Positions 8,377 through 15,933 of a DNA stretch of 63,054 nucleotides are shown here, in pieces; the stretch's first letter is position 1; each line of letters opens with the position of its first letter. Position numbers and translations under genes: made by a program. The notes beneath the pieces are model-generated. The model worked only from the letters and a program-made list of their open reading frames with translations, made no database searches and had not been told where the DNA came from. Source of the DNA: Pseudomonadota bacterium (GTDB lineage: Bacteria; Myxococcota_A; Polyangia; Polyangiales; Polyangiaceae); assembly GCA_023428245.1 (NCBI GenBank), contig JAEYYX010000114.1:1-63054 (forward strand), read 5' to 3'.

Positions 8377-9576
8377 TCAGCGAATAGCCAGGTACCCGAG
8401 AAGGCCGGCGAGGACCAAAGCGCTCAAAAGGATCGTGCCCATAACGAAAGGCGGAAGCGCTCGCGTCGGCAGGTTCACCGGATCATCGACGTCATGACGA
8501 CGCGGGAAGCGCCCCGCTCTTGCGTCGGCACGAGGATCTTCCTTCTTCCCCGGAGCGTGCACCTCGAGACCTACTGGACTCATCACACCGAGCATCGTGT
8601 GAGAGACTTTCAAGGACTGGCCTCCCTCCATGCCGAGGTCGCCTCGATGAGTCTTGATGGTGTCGAAGAGTCGGGAGGGGTCGGCAGCGGCCGCGTCTTC
8701 GTCTGCGGAGTCCGCGATCGCGTACTTCTGGTAAAAGGCGATCTCGTCCGGAGCTGGTTCCGGAGCTCCACCGACCACACGGACGACAATCACGGTGATG
8801 TTGTCGTGGCCGCCTGCGGCGTTTGCGCGCTCGGTGAGCTCTCGACAAGCCTCAAGCGGGGAGGCCGCCTCCGAGAGGACCTCGGCGATCTCTTCGTTGC
8901 GGATCATGCCGCTCAACCCGTCCGAGCACAGCATCAGGACGTCCCCCACACAGAAATCGTGGTAGGTCAGGTCCACCTGGACTGTCTCGGCGGTCCCGAG
9001 CGCCTGGAGGATGATGTTGTTGTGTTCGAAGGTCTCGGCTTCTTCTTCCGTGAGTTGTCCCGCTTCGATGAGCTGGTTCACAAGCGACTGATCGCGAGTG
9101 AGCAAGGACAGTCGACCTTTGCGGAGTAGGTAGGCGCGGCTATCGCCGACTTGCCCGATGAATACGCGGCGATCGAGGAAGGCGGCGATGGTCGCCGTGG
9201 TCCCCATGCCCCGACGACTTCGATCGGCCTGAGCTTCGCGAAAGATTTGTGCGCCTGCGTACTCAATCGCACTCACCAGGCGCCGCGCCAGATCGTCGCG
9301 TGTCTGCGCCGCGCCTCCTTGCAGGAGCTGTTCAAAGATGACGTCGACCGCGAGCTGGCTCGCGACCTCGCCTGCGGCCGCTCCGCCCATGCCATCGCAA
9401 ACGCCGACCACGAACCCATTCGGACCGAGCGCGACCGAGCGCATTTCGTCCTTGAGTCCTCGAAGCTGACTCGAAAGGTTCGCAACGAGGAAGTTGTCCT
9501 CGTTGTGTTCTCGTATTTGTCCGACGTCGGTTCTTCCGAAGAGTTCGAGACGAAGCGGGGATTCTTCTTGCGACAT
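8377..9576 (-). CDS. PP2C-family Ser/Thr phosphatase with C-terminal membrane anchor
   Basis: 399 residues. All PP2C metal-binding motifs are present in order: DVGQIREHNEDNF, VCDGMGGAAAGEVAS, GTTATIAAF, VGQVGDSRAYLLR, LTRDQSLVNQLIEAG, MLCSDGLSG and GGHDNITVI. The catalytic domain fills about 10-265. A linker of about 110 residues follows, and the protein ends with a single hydrophobic anchor (GTILLSALVLAGLLGYLA) that leaves the phosphatase in the cytoplasm. The family removes phosphate from targets of Hanks-type kinases. It lies 7 bases downstream of the FHA gene in the same orientation, so the two probably belong to one phospho-signalling unit. A Ser/Thr kinase is encoded about 3.5 kb away at 13100-14167. 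Confidence 0.93.
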   Translation of the reverse strand: MSQEESPLRLELFGRTDVGQIREHNEDNFLVANLSSQLRGLKDEMRSVALGPNGFVVGVCDGMGGAAAGEVASQLAVDVIFEQLLQGGAAQTRDDLARRLVSAIEYAGAQIFREAQADRSRRGMGTTATIAAFLDRRVFIGQVGDSRAYLLRKGRLSLLTRDQSLVNQLIEAGQLTEEEAETFEHNNIILQALGTAETVQVDLTYHDFCVGDVLMLCSDGLSGMIRNEEIAEVLSEAASPLEACRELTERANAAGGHDNITVIVVRVVGGAPEPAPDEIAFYQKYAIADSADEDAAAADPSRLFDTIKTHRGDLGMEGGQSLKVSHTMLGVMSPVGLEVHAPGKKEDPRADARAGRFPRRHDVDDPVNLPTRALPPFVMGTILLSALVLAGLLGYLAIR

Positions 9577-9583
9577 GCTGGTC

Positions 9584-10780
9584 CTATTCGCCTCGCCGCA
9601 CGTCGAGTCGGAACAGATGTTGACCGACGCGAATATGATCGCCGTGGGATATGGCGTGGCGTCCCCGAATTGCGACGAATGTTCCGTTGGAGGAACCGAG
9701 ATCGCGAAGACTGAACTGGTTACTGGCTGGGTCTCGCCGGATCGCCGCGTGGCGTCGGCTCATGAAGGGGTCGTCTGTGAACACGATGTCGCCGACTTCT
9801 CGCCCCAGCACGGTCTCTGCTCGCGAAAGATAATAGACGTCCCGGGGCACACCCTCGACGGATTTTACGGAGAGGCGAGCGTACCTGGGACTGGGGGGTG
9901 TCCCGAACACGCGGACCCCGCTCTGGATGGCCGCGCTTGGATGTCGCTCCGTCTCTTCCATGACCTCGAAGAATAACACTGCCAGGCCCAGGAGAAGCAA
10001 ATCGCCGCTTTTTATAGGAACAGCGCCCCCGATTCGTACGAAGACCCCGTTGACCGGTGAGAGATCCTCGACCGAAAAGCCGCCATTTCGATAAACAATC
10101 TTGGCGTGCTCGGGGCAGACGTAGGGGTCGCGGCGCAGGGGGATCCCGTTGCCTTCGTGGGCCCCGATGGTGATTTCGGGGCCAGTGATGGGGTAACGAC
10201 GGCCCGGAGAGCCGTCCTGGGCGATCACCACAAGTTCGGCTTTGGGGGCGGGAGCGCCCGGATCGAGCGACTCTTGGGCTGTTCCCTTGGGGCCCTCGGA
10301 AGGAGGGGCCGAGTCGAAGGTCATTCCGCAGAACTGACAGAACGCGGCGCGGGGCGACGAATAGCCGCCGCAGCGCTGACAGCGCTTCGAGGTCTCAGCG
10401 CGTGGCTGGGCCAATTGCAGAAGGTCCCTCGGAGAAGGTTGCACCACTTCGAGCGACGAGGCGGGCTCTTCGAAGTCGACGAGGTGAGACGCGTAAGGCG
10501 CGGGAGTGAAGGGGCTTGAGCTTTGTGCAGTCGCACTTGCGAGTGGGGCCGACCCGGGCTCGGTCGCGGCTCCGAGCAGCGCACCACATTCTCTACAAAA
10601 TCGGGCGTCCAGGGGGTTTTGGGTTGTGCAGGACCCACAGACGTTCTCCTGAGCCGGAGCCGCCTCCAGGCGGGCCCCGCAATCCAAGCAATAACGGACG
10701 TGAGAAGGATTGCGCCGCCCGCATCGGGTACAGTCCACGAGAGTCAGGTGAACGCGGCACGGGGCCGTCGTCAAGCCCAA
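9584..10780 (-). CDS. FHA-domain protein with three N-terminal zinc ribbons
   Basis: 398 residues. Three C4 zinc ribbons lead the protein: CTRCGRRNPSHVRYCLDCG, CGSCTTQNPLDARFCRECG and CQRCGGYSSPRAAFCQFCG, the third around residue 135. Two FHA folds follow. The first (about 195-285) is degenerate, with IGAHEGNGI in place of a GR motif. The second (about 310-398) has the full phosphothreonine-binding set: LGREVGDI, SRRHAAI and SSNGTFV. FHA domains bind phospho-Thr peptides, so this is a likely adaptor for kinase and phosphatase signalling. The start is uncertain; a GTG some 14 codons later (before DCTRCG) is possible. First gene of the minus-strand unit that includes the PP2C gene. Confidence 0.9.
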   Translation of the reverse strand: MGLTTAPCRVHLTLVDCTRCGRRNPSHVRYCLDCGARLEAAPAQENVCGSCTTQNPLDARFCRECGALLGAATEPGSAPLASATAQSSSPFTPAPYASHLVDFEEPASSLEVVQPSPRDLLQLAQPRAETSKRCQRCGGYSSPRAAFCQFCGMTFDSAPPSEGPKGTAQESLDPGAPAPKAELVVIAQDGSPGRRYPITGPEITIGAHEGNGIPLRRDPYVCPEHAKIVYRNGGFSVEDLSPVNGVFVRIGGAVPIKSGDLLLLGLAVLFFEVMEETERHPSAAIQSGVRVFGTPPSPRYARLSVKSVEGVPRDVYYLSRAETVLGREVGDIVFTDDPFMSRRHAAIRRDPASNQFSLRDLGSSNGTFVAIRGRHAISHGDHIRVGQHLFRLDVRRGE

Positions 10781-10950
10781 GTCGCTTCCCCGCCTTTCGA
10801 TTCGACCAAGGAGCCGAGGCGTGGGGGCGGGGGCCAGCGGGCTGTCTTCAGCCGCTCATGAGCACCTCCTCGGAGTGTCTCGACGCGCCGGTTACTCGCG
10901 GCCTTCTGCCTGAGTGACGCCCGGGGCTCGAATTGATGTCAAAGAGCCGC

Positions 10951-10979
10951 TTGACGAAGTGCCGTCCCTTGAATAAAGC
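10951..10979 (+). promoter_or_regulatory. Possible sigma-70-type promoter for the acidic protein gene
   Basis: TTGACG (10951-10956), a 17-base spacer, then TAAAGC (10974-10979). The -35 is good and the -10 is weak. It would leave a leader of about 65 bases before the ATG at 11052. Confidence 0.3.
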
Positions 10980-11051
10980 CGCGATGCTTCGCGCCGCGGC
11001 GAACCCCCAAAGCGCCCTCCAGGAACAGATCCCTCCCGTACAGAGACAGCC

Positions 11052-11474
11052 ATGGAACTTTATCTCGACAAGCGTGCCGTCCGTCAGATCCGCGTAGCCG
11101 CCCAAGAGGCGATCGAGGAGGGTGACATCGAGACGAGTCGCGAGGACATCCTCGACGCTTTCTCCGAAGACCAGATCGACGAGATTGAACGTCGCCTCGA
11201 CCACGGCGACATGTTTGAGTTTCTGACCGACATTCTCGACGAGTGGAGCGGTGAGGACGCAGATGAGCTCTTTGAGCTCCTCGAAGCTCAGCTGGGAGAG
11301 GTGGGCATCCAGCTCAAAGTCGACGCCAAGGACGCCGAGGCGGATGACGACGTCGACGACGACGACGACGATGAAGACGAAGATGAGGACGAGGTCGAGG
11401 CCGACGATGAAGATGAGGTCGGTGTGGACGACGTCGACGAGCTGGGCGGCGGCGACTTCGACGACGAAGAATAA
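11052..11474 (+). CDS. Protein with long Asp/Glu-rich C-terminus, unknown function
   Basis: 140 residues. The N-terminal 85 residues look like a compact helical domain (MELYLDKRAVRQIRVAAQE, then DEIERRLDHGDMFEFLTDIL and ELFELLEAQLGEVGIQL). From about residue 93 on the chain is almost all Asp and Glu. There is no signal peptide and no membrane segment. It is a single-gene unit flanked by minus-strand genes, with a possible promoter upstream and a hairpin directly downstream. I do not recognise the family. The helical part followed by an acidic tail could be a nucleic-acid mimic or histone-like chaperone, but nothing here proves that. Confidence 0.75.
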   Translation: MELYLDKRAVRQIRVAAQEAIEEGDIETSREDILDAFSEDQIDEIERRLDHGDMFEFLTDILDEWSGEDADELFELLEAQLGEVGIQLKVDAKDAEADDDVDDDDDDEDEDEDEVEADDEDEVGVDDVDELGGGDFDDEE

Positions 11475-11481
11475 GCCCTGA

Positions 11482-11506
11482 GGGCCGGTGCCGAGCGCCG
11501 GCCCTT
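11482..11506 (+). terminator. Hairpin between convergent genes
   Basis: gggccgg (11482-11488) pairs with ccggccc (11498-11504), seven G-C pairs with a nine-base loop, followed by ttcgtcc. It starts 8 bases after the stop of the acidic protein gene and lies before the end of the convergent TPR lipoprotein gene. It probably serves the plus strand. The T-tract is poor. Confidence 0.5.
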
Positions 11507-11541
11507 CGTCCGATCCCTACCTTCGCTGTATTGCTCGGCGG

Positions 11542-12558
11542 TCAGTCGCCTCTGCAGAACTCGCCCTCATTCTTTCGGTACCGAGACGTTGGATCCACGT
11601 CAGCCAGGCGGCGGATCGATGCACAGGCCCGGGTCCTTTCGCCGAGCGCGAGGTAGACCCGCGCCGCTGCTACGATGGCGTCGTCTCGGAGACGACTCTT
11701 CGGAAACTCGGATGGGTAGGATTCGAATGCCCTGGCCGCGGCCCGAAGGTCTCGCTTATCGTCGCGCAGGATGATCGCGTAAAGGTACGCCGCGTCCGCG
11801 TAGCTGCTTCTCGTGTAGCTCCCGACCATGAGCGCCTTTTCATTGGCCTTTCTCATCTCCAAGAGCACGAGCAGGGCCCCGTCGAAGTCGCCCCGGGCGC
11901 GTCGGAGCGTGGCGGCGCGCAGCAGTGCCTCGTCGGCGAAGACGCCTTCAGGCAGAGGGTACCGTCGAGCGAGCTCTTCGTAGACCGCAATCGCCGCTTC
12001 GGGGTCAGAACTCTCGAGGAGGACACCTTCACGGTAGCGGAGCTCCTCGTCGAGAGGACCCATGCGCGGGCGATTTTTGGCTATGAACTCAAGGGCGGCC
12101 GCTCCACTCGGATCCCGGCGGAGGAGCTCGCGGAGGATCTCGCGTAGTCCACTCGGCGCGCTCGCGCTCTCAGGATACGATAAGACGAGCTCGCTCAAGG
12201 CGAACAGAGCGGTCTCCGGGTGGCCTGCTCGCCGATAGATACGGCCGGCGTCGAGCAAACAGCGCGGCGCTCGAGCGGAGGAAGGGTTTGCGTGAGCCAG
12301 GCGAATGAGTCCCGGGGCGTCTTCGACGAGCGAGAGTCCTCGATAAAGGGCTTCCACCCGCTCGTTCAGATCGCGCCCAAGATCGTGAGCTTTTTTATAT
12401 TCTTCTTGGGCGTTGTCGATCTCTCCTCGCCTGGCCTGTTCAGAGGCGCGCGCGAGCGCCTGATCGTAAGGTGAGGGCCTATGATGGCAGGCGAAACAAG
12501 AGAGACCGACGAGCAGGAAGGGCCAGAGAGAGCGAAGCTCGGGACGGCAAGCGGCCAT
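11542..12558 (-). CDS. TPR-repeat probable lipoprotein
   Basis: 338 residues from ATG 12558. The frame extends farther upstream, but this start has aggggtgat just before it, lies 4 bases after the upstream stop, and begins with a signal sequence (SLWPFLLVGLSCFAC). Cys within SCFAC would be the lipid attachment site, though the lipobox is not ideal. The rest is a run of helical TPR or Sel1-like repeats: NAQEEYKKAHDLGRDLNER, PETALFALSELVLSYPES, PEAAIAVYEELARRYP and RAAARAFESYPSEFPKS. Such proteins usually act as scaffolds in the periplasm. It is the last gene of a four-gene minus-strand unit. Confidence 0.75.
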   Translation of the reverse strand: MAACRPELRSLWPFLLVGLSCFACHHRPSPYDQALARASEQARRGEIDNAQEEYKKAHDLGRDLNERVEALYRGLSLVEDAPGLIRLAHANPSSARAPRCLLDAGRIYRRAGHPETALFALSELVLSYPESASAPSGLREILRELLRRDPSGAAALEFIAKNRPRMGPLDEELRYREGVLLESSDPEAAIAVYEELARRYPLPEGVFADEALLRAATLRRARGDFDGALLVLLEMRKANEKALMVGSYTRSSYADAAYLYAIILRDDKRDLRAAARAFESYPSEFPKSRLRDDAIVAAARVYLALGERTRACASIRRLADVDPTSRYRKNEGEFCRGD

Positions 12559-12562
12559 AGTA

Positions 12563-13093
12563 TCACCCCTGGATCTTGGCTCGCTGCTCGAGCGCGCACG
12601 AAAAGAGCTCATAGGTGAGGATCTGGACCGCTTGCGCCAAGTTGAGCGAAGGCTGATCTGCAGCGATCGGGACGCGGACAATGAAGTCGCAGAGACCGAG
12701 CTCTTCGCTCGTGAGCCCGGATTTCTCGTTGCCAAACAGAAAGCTCACTCGCTTTCCTTGAGCGGCCCAAGCGACGGCTTTTTCTGCGAGAGGTCTCGGG
12801 TGCAAGACCCCAGAGACGCCTCGGCGAGCCGTGCTGCCAATGACAAAGTCACTGCCCACGATGGCTTCGTGAATGTTGTCGTAAATCTCGGCCGCCTCGA
12901 GCACGTCCCAGCTCTTGACGGCCATTTTGACCGCCATGGGATGTGAGGGCATGGCGAGTCGGCTCGGCCGAACGATCCCGAGCCGTGAAAACCCCATGGT
13001 TTTCATGGCGCGGCAGATTGCCCCGACATTCTCCGGGTAGTGGGGACTAGAAAGGACGAAACGAAGCGATCGGTGAATCGGAAGTTCCAGCAC
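12563..13093 (-). CDS. SpoU/TrmH-family RNA 2'-O-methyltransferase (TrmJ-like)
   Basis: 176 residues, covering just the SPOUT catalytic domain. The three knot motifs are clear: SSPHYPENVGAICRAMKTMG (motif 1), FLFGNEKSGLTSEELGLCD (motif 2) and SLNLAQAVQILTYELF (motif 3). This pattern, with an RAMKTMG start, matches TrmJ, which methylates the ribose of tRNA position 32, but the C-terminal extension typical of TrmJ is missing. The exact RNA target is therefore inferred. It sits between the kinase gene (6 bases) and the TPR lipoprotein gene (4 bases). Confidence 0.82.
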   Translation of the reverse strand: MLELPIHRSLRFVLSSPHYPENVGAICRAMKTMGFSRLGIVRPSRLAMPSHPMAVKMAVKSWDVLEAAEIYDNIHEAIVGSDFVIGSTARRGVSGVLHPRPLAEKAVAWAAQGKRVSFLFGNEKSGLTSEELGLCDFIVRVPIAADQPSLNLAQAVQILTYELFSCALEQRAKIQG

Positions 13094-13099
13094 GTTCCC

Positions 13100-14167
13100 T
13101 CATTTCTTGGTGCTCGTGCGCGAGATGTAAGCGGGGCGGGGAGCGCTCGGAGCTAGATCCACGTGTGGTTCGTCAGCTGGCTCTCCAGCAAGCCATTTCG
13201 CGAGTCCGGCCCCCACGGTGGCGCCAATGAGTAGGATGAGGAGAGATGTCCCGAGCAGCCAGGGCGGCAGCGCCCTACTCGTGGGGCTCTTGTGGTGATC
13301 GGGTAATGTTGCTTGAGGGATTCTGTTCGAGCCGAGGGCTCGATCGAGCGCTTCGCCGAACGCCTGACACGAGGGGTAGCGGTCGCTCGGCGACTGAGAC
13401 ATCCCACGCAAGAGCACTCGATCAACACTCGGTGAGAGCCCGAGTCCTTGGGCGATGCCAAACGGAGTCTCTGTCTCGATCTTGCGAGCGACGACGATCG
13501 CCTCGTCGCCGGGATAGGCGCGTCGACCAGAAAGTGCCTCGTAAAGCGTGGCGGCCATCGAGAACTGATCCGTGCTCGCGGAGTGTGAGCCATGGCGGAT
13601 CGATTCTGGTGCGCTGTAGGCGGGAGTGCCGACCTTAGCGCCCGCGCGAGTCAGGGTGCTCTCCGGGAGCCGGGCCACTCCAAAGTCCGCGATGCGCGCA
13701 CCGAACTCAGTTAGTATGATGTTAGCTGGTTTGATGTCGCGATGGACGATGCCGGCCTTGTGCGCTGAGCTGAGAGCGGCCCCGAGCTGGACCGCGAGCT
13801 CTGCGACGCCTTTCGGATCGAGCTTACCTCGGCGCAGCGTCTCTTCGAGGGTGGGACCGTTGGCGAGCTCGAATACGAGAAATACGCCGACTCCATCCTG
13901 TTCCCCCATGTCGAAGAGTGAAACGATGCCGGGGTGGGAAATGCGCGCCATGGCCCGCGCCTCATGGCGCATGCGCGTCATGAGCGCCTCGCGCTCTTCG
14001 GCAGAGAGCTTGAGATCCGGGCGGAGGAACTTGAGCGCGACGTTTCGGTCGAGCGTCGGATCGTGCGCAAGGAGCACGACGCCCATGGAGCCCCGGCCGA
14101 GTTCGGAGAGGATCTGGTAGCGACCGACCTGCTGGATGTCGACTGGTCCGCGACTCACAGGTCTCAT
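13100..14167 (-). CDS. Hanks-type Ser/Thr protein kinase
   Basis: 355 residues. The kinase domain spans about 16-275 with every key motif: LGRGSMGVVLLAH (glycine loop), VALKFLRPDL (Lys), HRDIKPANII (catalytic loop), ADFGVARL (DFG) and GTPAYSAPESI (activation end). Then come a basic Pro-rich linker and one membrane segment (ALPPWLLGTSLLILLIGATV, about 297-320) with a short extracytoplasmic tail of about 35 residues. No PASTA or sensor domain follows, so input must come through partners. The start overlaps the stop of the secreted protein gene as ATGA. Candidate opponents of this kinase are the PP2C protein and FHA adaptor at 8377-10780. Confidence 0.95.
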   Translation of the reverse strand: MRPVSRGPVDIQQVGRYQILSELGRGSMGVVLLAHDPTLDRNVALKFLRPDLKLSAEEREALMTRMRHEARAMARISHPGIVSLFDMGEQDGVGVFLVFELANGPTLEETLRRGKLDPKGVAELAVQLGAALSSAHKAGIVHRDIKPANIILTEFGARIADFGVARLPESTLTRAGAKVGTPAYSAPESIRHGSHSASTDQFSMAATLYEALSGRRAYPGDEAIVVARKIETETPFGIAQGLGLSPSVDRVLLRGMSQSPSDRYPSCQAFGEALDRALGSNRIPQATLPDHHKSPTSRALPPWLLGTSLLILLIGATVGAGLAKWLAGEPADEPHVDLAPSAPRPAYISRTSTKK

Positions 14168-14652
14168 GGGTTCGGCTGTTTGCGCGGCGACTTCTCTTTC
14201 GACTTCTCGCGCTTTTCGCCCGGTTCGTCCCGCTGGTCGTCGCCTTCTTCGTCTTTCTCAGAGTCCGGCGCGGGCTTTTCCTTCTTCTTGGTCTTGGGGA
14301 GCTCGCCGTAGTCAGTGCGGAGCTTTTCGAGAAACTTCGAGACGAACAAACGCTCGTGATACTCGGGCATACGAGTGATCGTCACGATGAGCTTGACGCT
14401 CTCACCGCGCTCGATGATCTCGAGACTCCCGGGCGTCGTCGCCGATTTGTCGAGGGGGTAGTCGAAGAGCAGGTAGCCCGACTCCTCGTCGCGCTCGGAG
14501 ATCGTATACCCCTGATCGACGCGCAAGAAGCGGAGAGCTGAGCGGAAAACCTGGCTCTTGGAATATTCGCAGGTGTCCTCGACTCGGGCCTGGCTGGCCT
14601 GGGCGGTCAAAAGGAGCGCACCCGCGCATATCCATAAGGGAATCCGTCTCAC
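14164..14652 (-). CDS. Secreted protein with highly charged C-terminus
   Basis: 162 residues. A signal peptide (MRRIPLWICAGALLLTAQAS, cut near ASQA) precedes a small globular domain (about 25-115) with VEDTCEYSKSQVFRSALRF, YTISERDEESGYLLFDYPL and SVKLIVTITRMPEYHERLF. The last 45 residues are almost all Lys, Glu, Asp and Pro. The fold looks like the small alpha-beta lipoprotein domains that stabilise envelope complexes, but I cannot name it. First gene of the unit that continues into the Ser/Thr kinase through a four-base overlap, so it could be a periplasmic partner of that kinase. Confidence 0.7.
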   Translation of the reverse strand: MRRIPLWICAGALLLTAQASQARVEDTCEYSKSQVFRSALRFLRVDQGYTISERDEESGYLLFDYPLDKSATTPGSLEIIERGESVKLIVTITRMPEYHERLFVSKFLEKLRTDYGELPKTKKKEKPAPDSEKDEEGDDQRDEPGEKREKSKEKSPRKQPNP

Positions 14653-14781
14653 GGCCCTCGTTCTTACCTGATTTTGCTGGGCCGGGCCAAAGCTCGGACG
14701 AAACGCAGAGCGGGTTCGGGTCTCTTAGCGAGATTTTCGCTTCGAAACGGGGCATAGGCGTGCCAGGCTGAAGGTCAGCCG

Positions 14782-15903
14782 ATGGACGACTGGATCGACC
14801 AGCTCAAAGGAAAAAGGAGGGTCTTTGTGTGCGTAGGACCCGGCGGGGTCGGCAAGACCTCCATCGCGGGCGCGACAGCGCTTTCCTTCGCAACGCGCGG
14901 AAAGCGTGTGCTCTGTCTCACCATCGATCCTGCAAAGCGGCTCGCCGAAGCGCTCGGACTCGCGGACCCGCGGGCCCAGAGCGCTGAACTTTCGCCCGAG
15001 TGGTTTCGGCGCGTGGGGATAGAGACCGATGGTTCTCTCCACGTCATGATGCTGGACGTGGAGAGCACGTTCCGTGAGCTCATTCTGGGAGGGAAGATGG
15101 AGGAACAGGCTCTCGAGAGCCTGGTCTCGAGTCGCCCTTTTCAGTTCCTCATGAAGAACGTGATGGGCATGCAGTCCTACATGGCGATGGAGCGTGTGCT
15201 CGCAGTTGATGAATCGGACCGCTACGACGTGATCGTCCTCGACACTCCTCCCAGCCAGCGCGCACTGGACTTTTTTGACGCGCCGAATCGTATGCTCGAT
15301 TTGCTTTCGAGCCCTCTCACGCGGGTTCTCGCGCAAGCCTCGTCCGGCGCAGGGAGAGCCTCTTGGGTCGAACGGGGAGCCAAGGTGGCCCTTCGAGGGC
15401 TCGGCCGGATTACTGGTTCTGGCTTGCTCGAGGAACTGGGGGCCGTGCTTGGGACCCTTTCTGGGCTTCTGTCCGGCTTTGAATCCCGTGCCCAGAGGGC
15501 TAAGGCCCGCTTTGCGAGCCCCGAGTATGGTTGCCTTTTCGTGACCACTCCGGGTGAGCTTGAGCTACTCGGAGCCTTCGAGATGGTGGGCCATCTCAAG
15601 GCGAGGGGCCTCGGGTTTGATGCGATGATCCTGAATCGCTTCGTTCGACCGCTTCCGGACGAGCCTGATGTTGGCGCGATCGCGTCGAGCCTCGGAGGAG
15701 TTGAAGGAGGGGACACCAGTTCGCGGCGGGCGCGTCTCGCCGAGATTTGGCGCGGACGACAAGGTGAAGCCAATGCCCACGCCGTCGCCTACCGGAAGGT
15801 TCTCGGAGAATTGTCCAAGGATGCGCTGTGCGCGACGGTCCCTGAGTTTCCGGGTGAAATCCAGACGGCGCGAGACCTCTTGAATCTGTCGAGCGCTCTC
15901 TGA
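14782..15903 (+). CDS. ArsA/GET3-like P-loop ATPase
   Basis: 373 residues. It has the deviant Walker A motif of the SIMIBI class, VGPGGVGKTSIAGATAL (about 17-33), then LCLTIDPAKRLAEALGL and the switch region VIVLDTPPSQRALDFFD. This is the anion-transporting ATPase (ArsA) family pattern. No paired arsB, arsenic ligand Cys cluster or tail-anchor-binding groove could be recognised, so arsenite efflux is not implied. Myxococcota carry several such single-domain paralogs of unknown role. It stands alone, divergent from the kinase operon and convergent with der. Confidence 0.8.
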   Translation: MDDWIDQLKGKRRVFVCVGPGGVGKTSIAGATALSFATRGKRVLCLTIDPAKRLAEALGLADPRAQSAELSPEWFRRVGIETDGSLHVMMLDVESTFRELILGGKMEEQALESLVSSRPFQFLMKNVMGMQSYMAMERVLAVDESDRYDVIVLDTPPSQRALDFFDAPNRMLDLLSSPLTRVLAQASSGAGRASWVERGAKVALRGLGRITGSGLLEELGAVLGTLSGLLSGFESRAQRAKARFASPEYGCLFVTTPGELELLGAFEMVGHLKARGLGFDAMILNRFVRPLPDEPDVGAIASSLGGVEGGDTSSRRARLAEIWRGRQGEANAHAVAYRKVLGELSKDALCATVPEFPGEIQTARDLLNLSSAL

Positions 15904-15933
15904 CTCTTCAGAGAGCTCCGGTCCAGCGCGGGC

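Noticed and set aside
14782..15903. Arsenic-resistance ATPase reading of the ArsA-like protein
   Set aside because: Single domain, no recognisable arsenite-binding Cys set and no arsenic genes nearby; kept only as an ArsA-like ATPase.
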